Shown in pieces: positions 1 to 5,564 of a stretch of 11,790 bases of DNA. A model generated the notes under the pieces. That model did no database searches. It saw nothing but the letters and a program-made list of their open reading frames with translations, and was not told where the DNA came from. The stretch is from PUND01 sp046538345 (GTDB lineage: Bacteria; Planctomycetota; Phycisphaerae; SM23-33). How positions within the stretch are numbered: the stretch's first letter is position 1; each line of letters begins with the position of its first letter. The translations under genes were made by a program, and so were the position numbers. Location of the stretch: the NCBI GenBank assembly GCA_046538345.1, contig JBKHJB010000058.1, positions 1-11,790 of the forward strand. Direction: 5' to 3'.

Positions 1-1
1 C

Positions 2-26
2 GGATAAAGCTGAGGAAGCTCTATCC
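2..26. terminator. Stem-loop downstream of the lyase-esterase operon
   Basis: The arms are GGATAAAGCT and AGCTCTATCC around a 5-base loop. They make a 10-bp stem with one A/C mismatch. It lies 45 bp beyond the stop codon of the minus-strand hydrolase, where a transcription terminator would be expected. The window ends one base past the hairpin on that strand, so a following U-tract cannot be seen and the terminator role is an inference. Confidence 0.4.
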
Positions 27-70
27 ATCAATTGAGTAGCGACAAAACACTAGGTACCGGTGGCCGCGCG

Positions 71-1642
71 TCACTGAGGCGGTACTATCCGCAGCGTCTT
101 GGCGACCGGCTCGGCGGTGCGGACCTGCGGCTCGACTCCGCTTCCGAACTGGTAGGCGACGACCCTGACCTCTATCGGCAGCTCAGCCCGCGCCGGCAGC
201 TCGGCGATCTCCAGCTTTCCGTCCCGTACGACGGCCGGTCCGTAGGCCACGTAGTATTCGACCTCCAGGCCGGAATCGCTGGTCGCGCCCAGTTCCACCG
301 GGCCGCAGTCGGGCGTCATGTCCGGGACCTCCGGAAAGGTGATGGTCTGCTCGCTTCCGCGGTCCAGCCCGCGGAAGCCGCGGGGGAGCATGCCCACCTG
401 CTCGGTGTAACGGTACTCGTCGTCGCCGGCGCTGTATGCCATGAAAGTCGCCCTGTCCCGCCCGCCGGCAGGGCTGATGGCGTCGTAGCGCATCCTGAAG
501 GTGTCCGGACCGGTCGCGACCAGCGGTCCGCCGACGACCTTGACCTCGATGGGGACGCCGGAGTTTCCGACCGGCTCGCCGGCCTGCGCCCATCGCGGCC
601 CGCGGCCGTTGTATCGCGAGGGGTACTCGTCGGCATAGACTGGATGGACCCTGAAGGTCTGACCGTCGTCGATCCACTCGATGCGGGTGAAGAAGAACCT
701 GGCCCCGGCGTCGACCCAGTGTAGGTCCTGCCACTTTACGAACTGGTCCTTCTTGTCCATCTGGCCGTTGTGGTAGTCGATTGTCGCCTCGGCCATCTCG
801 CGGTCGAAGTTCCAATTCGTCTCGGCCTTGTCGAGTTGGTATTCGTCGTACGGCGCCGGTTCGTGTTCGCCGGTGGTCGGCAGGTCCAGGTCGGTAAGCC
901 AGCCGTTGCGGGGGTCGATATCCCTGAGCCGGACCGCCTGGTCGGCGTCGACGGACCCTGACCGCGGTATTTTGGCGCGGGCGGCCTGTCGAATCCACAT
1001 CGCCACGTACTCGGCGTTGCGCTCGGACCATGCGAAGTGCCCGGCCCCCGGCTCGACGAGGATTGTCGCCAGGTTGCCTTCGTCGGCGTCGCGGTAGTCG
1101 GCCATATGTTCGACGTTGCGCTGCCACGATTCGCGCCCGTCCTCGTCTCTCATGGTCCCCGCGAACTCGTCGAACTGACCGATCATCATCAGTGCCGGTA
1201 TGCCCGGCTGCAGGGGGTCGCCCCCGCCGGGTCCGCCACCGCGATACTGGATCAGTCCGAAGCATCGCGACGCCATTCGTCTCGCGTGTGCCTTGGCAGG
1301 CGGTCCGCCGGCGGAGTGGCCGACGAAAAGCAGCGGGGCGGCCGAAAGCTCCCGGTAGCCGGAGGCGTCCGCGAGCTTGTCCAGGACGTCCTGCGGATCG
1401 ACGGCGCCGAGTCCGCCGGTCAGAAAGGCGATAGCCAGTTGCTCGTCGGCGCATGCGTCGCGGATGTGCGGGTCTCTTACGAAGTGCCGCTCCATCAGCG
1501 TCGAGCCGGCCAGCACCACGCCTCGGACCGGCTCGGCCTCCGGTGGCAGCCAGAGAAACGCCGTCGTCTCGCCTCGCTCGGTCTGGATACCGACGGCGAA
1601 CTGAAACACCATGCACGTCAGGGAAACACAGGTGGACTGCAT
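71..1642 (-). CDS. Multidomain alpha/beta-hydrolase (probable esterase) with Ig-like C-terminus
   Basis: A 523-residue protein. Residues 25-222 form an alpha/beta-hydrolase fold: the nucleophile elbow GHSAGG is at 108-113 (Ser110), the probable acid is Asp158 in GQFDEFAG, and the probable base is His202 in GAGHFAWS, in the correct order and spacing. After a linker, residues 300-420 are a beta-rich region I do not recognise. Residues 445-520 resemble the Ig-like repeats of bacterial surface proteins (SDSGLEVEYYV, YGPAVV, then a VRVVAYQFG strand). The start at 1642 is supported by AAAGGG eight bases upstream. The first 18 residues are mildly hydrophobic but lack a clear basic n-region, so export is uncertain. 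The gene follows the lyase after 30 bp and is almost certainly co-transcribed with it, which suggests removal of acyl groups from the same polysaccharide. Hydrolase fold: fairly sure. Esterase activity and substrate: inferred. Confidence 0.85.
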   Translation of the reverse strand: MQSTCVSLTCMVFQFAVGIQTERGETTAFLWLPPEAEPVRGVVLAGSTLMERHFVRDPHIRDACADEQLAIAFLTGGLGAVDPQDVLDKLADASGYRELSAAPLLFVGHSAGGPPAKAHARRMASRCFGLIQYRGGGPGGGDPLQPGIPALMMIGQFDEFAGTMRDEDGRESWQRNVEHMADYRDADEGNLATILVEPGAGHFAWSERNAEYVAMWIRQAARAKIPRSGSVDADQAVRLRDIDPRNGWLTDLDLPTTGEHEPAPYDEYQLDKAETNWNFDREMAEATIDYHNGQMDKKDQFVKWQDLHWVDAGARFFFTRIEWIDDGQTFRVHPVYADEYPSRYNGRGPRWAQAGEPVGNSGVPIEVKVVGGPLVATGPDTFRMRYDAISPAGGRDRATFMAYSAGDDEYRYTEQVGMLPRGFRGLDRGSEQTITFPEVPDMTPDCGPVELGATSDSGLEVEYYVAYGPAVVRDGKLEIAELPARAELPIEVRVVAYQFGSGVEPQVRTAEPVAKTLRIVPPQ

Positions 1643-1672
1643 GCGGATTGCCCTTTAATAACGCCGTGCCGC

Positions 1673-4051
1673 TTACCGGCCGTGATAACGCAACAAGCCA
1701 TCGGAGACCTCGGCCTTGACGGTCCGACCGTTGATTATAAGCTCCAACGGCCCGTCAACGCGAAGTTGAAGCCGGTTCAGTTCCCCGGTGACGACAACCT
1801 CGCCGTCGCCGATGCGGATGAAAGCGTAATCGGTAAAGGTGAACCGCTCACCGTTTTCGCCGGCCAGTGAGACCGGCTCGCCGATGCGGTCGTGGCCGAG
1901 GTGGACGAGCACGCGGTCGTCGATGCCGTCTCCGGCGATCCGTGCGGCCAGCACGCCGCCGGTCTGCGCGACGCGTTCGAACGTGTCGATCCGGTGTCCG
2001 CCCTTGCCGCCCTCGAACGGTTCGTGCAGGGCCGCGAAGGTGGTCTCGGGCTTTTCGCGCCGGACCATCAGCGTGACGCCGCCGGTCTCCGGCTCCTCGA
2101 ACGGCTCGCCGACGTAGGTGGGGGTCTTGCCGGTGAAAACCTCAGTGCCCGCCTCCGGCAGCATGCTGACGCGCACGCCCACGCCGCGCTCGTACCAGGC
2201 TGGCGTCAATTCGCTTTGCTCTACGTCGTCGCCGGCGAAGTCCTGCACCATCGTGACCGACCATGCCCGGTCGCCGGCGTCGAAGCGACGGACCTCCTTG
2301 AGATCGTAGCGGTCGCCGCGCTGCTCGAGCCGGTTGGCCATGCTTTCGATCGAACGGTCGTAAAGCACGCCGCCGGCAAGCTCGTCGGTCGGCGACCATT
2401 GCCGGCCTTCGGCGGGGTGGTGCGAGCCGAGCGCGTGAACCTGCCAGCCGTATTCACGGTCGTAGTCGCTTTTGAGCCGGAACGCGTCGAACAGGTACTC
2501 GTCGGTGAGCACCAGCGCGCGCTCCTGGTCCACGTCCCGGTACACTCCCTCGGCCTGTACGGCCACGAAGCGGGCCGGGCCGTCGAGGTTCTGTCGGACG
2601 CGGTGGTTGGGCGTGCCCTCGTTGCCGTCGTCGACGAAGCTCGCCCGCCGCGAGTCCACCACGACGCCGGCGTGTCCGCGAACCGAATCGGTCCACGGGT
2701 CGTCGCCGGCGTATCCGGCGCTGATTCCGCGGTTGTAGTAGATTGGGCGGTTCAGTGCGTAGTAGCCCAGCAGCGAGAACGAATCGTGGGTGTAGTGGAC
2801 GTAGTACATCGAGAACTGAAGCGCGACCGCCGGCGAGGCGGACTCCCAGTAGGAGGGGCTTTCGTCGGCCCGGAGCATGGCGAAGCCGCGCTCGCGGTAG
2901 ACGCCCGAAGGCGCCGGTTCCGGCGGTCTTACGTCGTCGGGGTCGATCGGGTCAAGGTCATAAAACAGCGTCGGGATGTACGTTTCGTCGCCCGGGTGGC
3001 GCATCTGCGCCAGGAAGTAGTCGAACCCGGCGTCCGGCCACTGCTTATGGGCTATCTCGAACCACAGGGGGCGGACCATCTTCTCGACTATCTGCCAGCG
3101 GTGGTCCCTACCGTTCATGTTCGCGCCCATCCAGTGTGCGTCGCCGCCTCTGCCGTCGGGCAGGAAGCTGGCCACGTTGGCGTGCTGGTCTATCGAGTAT
3201 CGGGGAAATCGTGAGCGGTCGTACACGTGCTGAGGTCCGCCGCGGGCATCGCCCATCGTCACGTGCGGATACTGCCCAAGCCCGCCGGGTATCTCTGTCC
3301 GCGGGTAGCCGAACGTGAAATAGCTGGACAGGTAGCTTTTCATCGTGGCCCCGCCGGTTCCGACGTAGCCGAAGCCAAGCTGGTCCATGCCCAGCCGCTG
3401 CAGGCCCCGGCACCAAAGCAGCATCTCGCCTATCATGGAGTACTGCTTGCCGAACTCCTCCATGTAGAACTGCCCGTCGGCGACGTATTCGTCCATGTAC
3501 CACATCCACGAGCCGCGGACCTCGGCGATGCGGTGGATAAGCTCCTCGTCCTGAAGCGCCACCGCCAGCAGGTGCGAGCTGAACTTCCTCGGCCACTGCA
3601 TGTTCGGCAGCCAGCTCGTACGGGTCCAGTCCCTCTCCCAGTCGATTGCCGCCTGGATGTGGACGCGCATGGTCTGCTCTATCTGTTCGCGCTGTTCGTG
3701 GGTAAGCTCGTCGTAGAAGATGTCGTACCGGATCGCGTTGATGTACTGGTCGGACCAGGGGCGATGGTCCACCTCGTAGCCGATGAACTGAAGCAGTATC
3801 TGCTTTTCGCGCTCGCCGGCCTGTTCGTCGCCTCGGACCATGTAGTCGAACAGCCGGCGGAAGCTCTTGGCGTCTCCGCCGCGGGCGTAGGAGAACATCC
3901 GCTCGTAGGCGGTCTCGGCCCAGGGTTCGTTTTCCAGACGCTCCCGTGCGGCGTCGATTTCGTCCTCGTTCATCCAGATGAACGGGCGTTCGACGGCTCC
4001 GGCGAGCGAAGCCACCGCCAGTATCACGCAAGCTGCCGTGATTCGGTGCAT
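1673..4051 (-). CDS. Secreted heparinase II/III-like polysaccharide lyase
   Basis: A 792-residue protein with a signal peptide: HR near the start, a hydrophobic stretch at 5-16, and probable cleavage after AGA at 17-19. Residues 25-350 are helix- and Trp/Tyr-rich, as expected for the alpha/alpha toroid of chondroitin AC/alginate/heparinase lyases. From about residue 385 comes the beta-sandwich half typical of heparinase II/III: HYTHDSFSLLGYYALNRPI at 419-437, a second conserved His460 in RGHAGVVVD, and LTDEYLFDAF at 515-524. Such enzymes cleave uronic-acid glycosidic bonds by beta-elimination in the periplasm or outside the cell. The start codon has an AGGA site seven bases upstream. It is the first gene of an operon with the hydrolase downstream. 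It is clearly paralogous to the lyase at 8162 (shared NEPWA, LLWCRG, MTMGDARG-type, AGFDYFLAQ and KPETTF blocks). The substrate cannot be read from the sequence. Confidence 0.88.
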   Translation of the reverse strand: MHRITAACVILAVASLAGAVERPFIWMNEDEIDAARERLENEPWAETAYERMFSYARGGDAKSFRRLFDYMVRGDEQAGEREKQILLQFIGYEVDHRPWSDQYINAIRYDIFYDELTHEQREQIEQTMRVHIQAAIDWERDWTRTSWLPNMQWPRKFSSHLLAVALQDEELIHRIAEVRGSWMWYMDEYVADGQFYMEEFGKQYSMIGEMLLWCRGLQRLGMDQLGFGYVGTGGATMKSYLSSYFTFGYPRTEIPGGLGQYPHVTMGDARGGPQHVYDRSRFPRYSIDQHANVASFLPDGRGGDAHWMGANMNGRDHRWQIVEKMVRPLWFEIAHKQWPDAGFDYFLAQMRHPGDETYIPTLFYDLDPIDPDDVRPPEPAPSGVYRERGFAMLRADESPSYWESASPAVALQFSMYYVHYTHDSFSLLGYYALNRPIYYNRGISAGYAGDDPWTDSVRGHAGVVVDSRRASFVDDGNEGTPNHRVRQNLDGPARFVAVQAEGVYRDVDQERALVLTDEYLFDAFRLKSDYDREYGWQVHALGSHHPAEGRQWSPTDELAGGVLYDRSIESMANRLEQRGDRYDLKEVRRFDAGDRAWSVTMVQDFAGDDVEQSELTPAWYERGVGVRVSMLPEAGTEVFTGKTPTYVGEPFEEPETGGVTLMVRREKPETTFAALHEPFEGGKGGHRIDTFERVAQTGGVLAARIAGDGIDDRVLVHLGHDRIGEPVSLAGENGERFTFTDYAFIRIGDGEVVVTGELNRLQLRVDGPLELIINGRTVKAEVSDGLLRYHGR

Positions 4052-4535
4052 GTGACTGTCCTGTCTCGCGGTGGGTTATATCGAGCAACCGCCGGCTAGC
4101 GCGGCATGCGCGGCCGGGCCTTTATGAAACCCGCCTGAACGGCGTGTGGTTTCTGTCCAATACGGCGGGGCTTGCCGGTAGAAGGGCCGGTCCGACCGGA
4201 ATGGCGGACAAATAGCCGAGACAGAAGCCACAGAACGCCGCGAGTGAGAAAAGCGACTCCATGGCCTGCACACGGGGTCGGAAGGGTGCCAAGCATGGCT
4301 GAGAAAGGCTTAGAGAGGGCCGCCGATAGCGACCGCGGCCACCTGGCAAGGATGCCCCAGCAAAATGGGCGAACCTGGCTCAAGATCCTACAGAAAAGCG
4401 ACTTCTGGGTACAGACCCTTCGTATGCTTGTGGAGATGTCCATATGATGGGCAGTAGCGTTACATTTAAGGGCAAGGGGGTTGTAAGCAGCATCGGGTCC
4501 AGGCGAGAGACCGATCGCGAGAGGCCAAAACGCTC
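4052..4535. other. 484-bp intergenic region between divergent units
   Basis: I see no convincing intact gene here. The short open frames on both strands lack ribosome-binding sites and resemble no protein over their length. The region must hold the promoter of the minus-strand lyase operon. A TATAAC-like element lies at 4075-4080 on the minus strand without a good -35 partner. For the plus-strand methyltransferase, TATGAT at 4443-4448 is a possible -10 element, also with a poor -35. The region contains a long imperfect inverted repeat (4140-4240) and, on the minus strand at 4122-4262, a short frame that reads like the first helix of a LysE-type transporter, possibly a decayed remnant. Confidence 0.6.
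4140..4240. repeat. Long imperfect inverted repeat (about 100 bp)
   Basis: GTGGTTTCTGTC at 4146-4157 pairs with GACAGAAGCCAC at 4220-4231, 12 bp with one T/G wobble. The stem extends outward after a 3-base bulge through CGGCGT (4140-4145) with ACGCCG (4235-4240), and inward through CGGC (4163-4166) with GCCG (4215-4218). A small hairpin, CCGG-TCCGA-CCGG at 4187-4199, sits in the middle. This could be a structured leader or regulatory RNA, a miniature inverted-repeat element, or two-fold symmetry arising by chance in GC-rich DNA. Confidence 0.4.
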
Positions 4536-5147
4536 ATGCGCATGCGCTGGCAGGAACGGTGGCTGTTGAGCACGCCCTTGCGCGGCTGGTTGCTGCGCAA
4601 GATCGAGGTACCGCGCGTGCTGAACTCATTGCCTCTGCCGGCCGGGACGACGTGCCTGGAGATCGGCTGCGGTAACGGCGTCGGCGCGCTGGCTGTCGCT
4701 CAGCGGCTGCGGACCGCCCGGCTAGTTTGCGTCGATTCTGACGCGGCCATGCTGGACAGGGCCCGCAAGGTGCTGGCCCGCCCGCCGCGCTGGGCGGGCG
4801 ACGTGGACACCGGCCGGATTGAGCCGGTCTGCGCCGACGCGACACGCCTACCTCTGGCCGACGCGAGCTTCGACGCGGCGTTTCTGTTCGGCGTGCTGCA
4901 CCACATCCGTCAGTGGCCGGCCGCAATCCGAGAAGTCCATCGCGTGCTCAAGCCCGCCGGCGTGTTCGCCTTCGAGGAAGCGTTGATGGGCCGTTCGCGC
5001 CTGCTGGCCAATCGCTTCTGGCGGCACGTGCCCTTCGGCCTGGAAAAGCTATACGCGGCGCTGCGCGAGGCCAGCTTTCACGTCGAACGCTTCGAGACCG
5101 CCCTGGGCGGCGGGTGGTGCTTCGTCCAGGCCCGCAAGTCAGTCTGA
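4536..5147 (+). CDS. Class I SAM-dependent methyltransferase
   Basis: A 203-residue protein with a complete Rossmann-type methyltransferase core. Motif I is CLEIGCGNG at 40-48 (S-adenosylmethionine binding). The acidic residue ending strand 2 is Asp67 in VCVDSD. The DATRLPLADASFD segment lies at 101-113, followed by the post-motif VLHHI at 120-124 and LKPAGVF at 138-144. The core resembles Methyltransf_11/25-type enzymes, which act on small molecules, lipids or quinones; the substrate here cannot be told. No membrane segment or signal peptide is seen, so it is cytoplasmic. The ATG at 4536 has GAGAGG eleven bases upstream; a second ATG two codons on lies further from that site. The stop overlaps a following ATG (TGATG), but the frame opened there soon ends. 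Its neighbours give no functional hint. Confidence 0.88.
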   Translation: MRMRWQERWLLSTPLRGWLLRKIEVPRVLNSLPLPAGTTCLEIGCGNGVGALAVAQRLRTARLVCVDSDAAMLDRARKVLARPPRWAGDVDTGRIEPVCADATRLPLADASFDAAFLFGVLHHIRQWPAAIREVHRVLKPAGVFAFEEALMGRSRLLANRFWRHVPFGLEKLYAALREASFHVERFETALGGGWCFVQARKSV

Positions 5148-5195
5148 TGCTCGCCGTCTACGAGCTCTTCGCCCGGCCGGACGACGACAAGTGCG

Positions 5196-5411
5196 ATGGC
5201 CTTGGGCGGTATCCTGGCCCACGAACTCATTCACGCGATGATGGCTCGCCAGAATTGGGCAAAAGTGCCTCCGGAGCACCTTGAGCCATTTACTGATCTG
5301 GCGGCCTTCTTCTTTGGGCTGGGAAAGCTGATGCTGAATGGGGCAATCCTGGCCCATCCGTGTCCGGCCGGCGTGCTGCGGACCGACGAACACGGCCGCC
5401 ACGACCTTTAA
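5196..5411 (+). pseudogene. Truncated HExxH zinc-metallopeptidase-like fragment
   Basis: The 71-residue frame carries AHELIHAMMA at residues 8-17, an HExxH zinc-binding motif (His9, Glu10, His13). HLEPFTDLAAFFFGLGKLM follows at 28-46, with Glu30 a plausible third ligand. This pairing of HELxH with E-P-x-T-D-L and a GLG segment is familiar from hypothetical planctomycete-type proteins that are several times longer. The fragment therefore holds only the central motif region. It lies in the same frame as the methyltransferase, directly after its stop, has no Shine-Dalgarno site and no other in-frame start. The ATG at 5147 opens another frame ending in RPDDDK near 5190, which reads sensibly into MALGGILAHEL if one frameshift is assumed. 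A decayed remnant is most likely; a functional small protein is possible but unsupported. Confidence 0.55.
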
Positions 5412-5466
5412 AAAATAGTTTAGAAAAAACGGCCCTGGGAGCATGCACTCAAAAGTCCCACAATCG

Positions 5467-5493
5467 TTGGAACAGTTACCATCCACTTATAGT
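5467..5493 (+). promoter_or_regulatory. Candidate sigma70-type promoter for the SEC-C gene
   Basis: TTGGAA at 5467-5472 and TATAGT at 5488-5493 are separated by 15 bases, slightly short of the usual 16-18. They lie in a locally AT-richer stretch following the peptidase fragment. Transcription would start near 5500, which excludes the TTG at 5496 as start codon and agrees with translation from the ATG at 5565. No terminator-like hairpin is obvious between 5412 and this site. The call is based on motif matching only. Confidence 0.35.
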
Positions 5494-5554
5494 CCTTGAC
5501 GCCGACGCCAAACGCCTGGAAAATCCTTTGGAGACCGCGGGATTGTCGGATCGC

Positions 5555-5561
5555 GAGGAAG
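5555..5561 (+). promoter_or_regulatory. Ribosome-binding site setting the start at 5565
   Basis: GAGGAAG ends three bases before the ATG at 5565 (AGGA core five bases away). The alternative upstream start at 5496 is a TTG without such a site, and the protein similarity begins only after the ATG. Confidence 0.65.
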
Positions 5562-5564
5562 ATC

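Noticed and set aside
1892..3214. Long plus-strand open frame (440 codons) opposite the first lyase
   Set aside because: It is antisense to a gene with a signal peptide and clear family motifs. Its translation is Val/Arg/Ala-rich without recognisable domains, as expected from the complement of GC-rich coding DNA.
4134..4245. Integron attC site as explanation of the inverted repeat
   Set aside because: The ends lack the RYYYAAC and GTTRRRY core sites, and there is no integrase or cassette array in the window.
5147..5284. Small coupled gene starting at the TGATG overlap
   Set aside because: Only about 15 residues look protein-like before the frame turns into unrelated sequence. The peptidase motif continues in another frame, so it is treated as part of a broken gene.
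5496..5564. TTG at 5496 as start of the SEC-C protein
   Set aside because: It has no ribosome-binding site and would overlap the end of the candidate promoter region. The ATG at 5565 has GAGGAAG in front and begins where family similarity begins.
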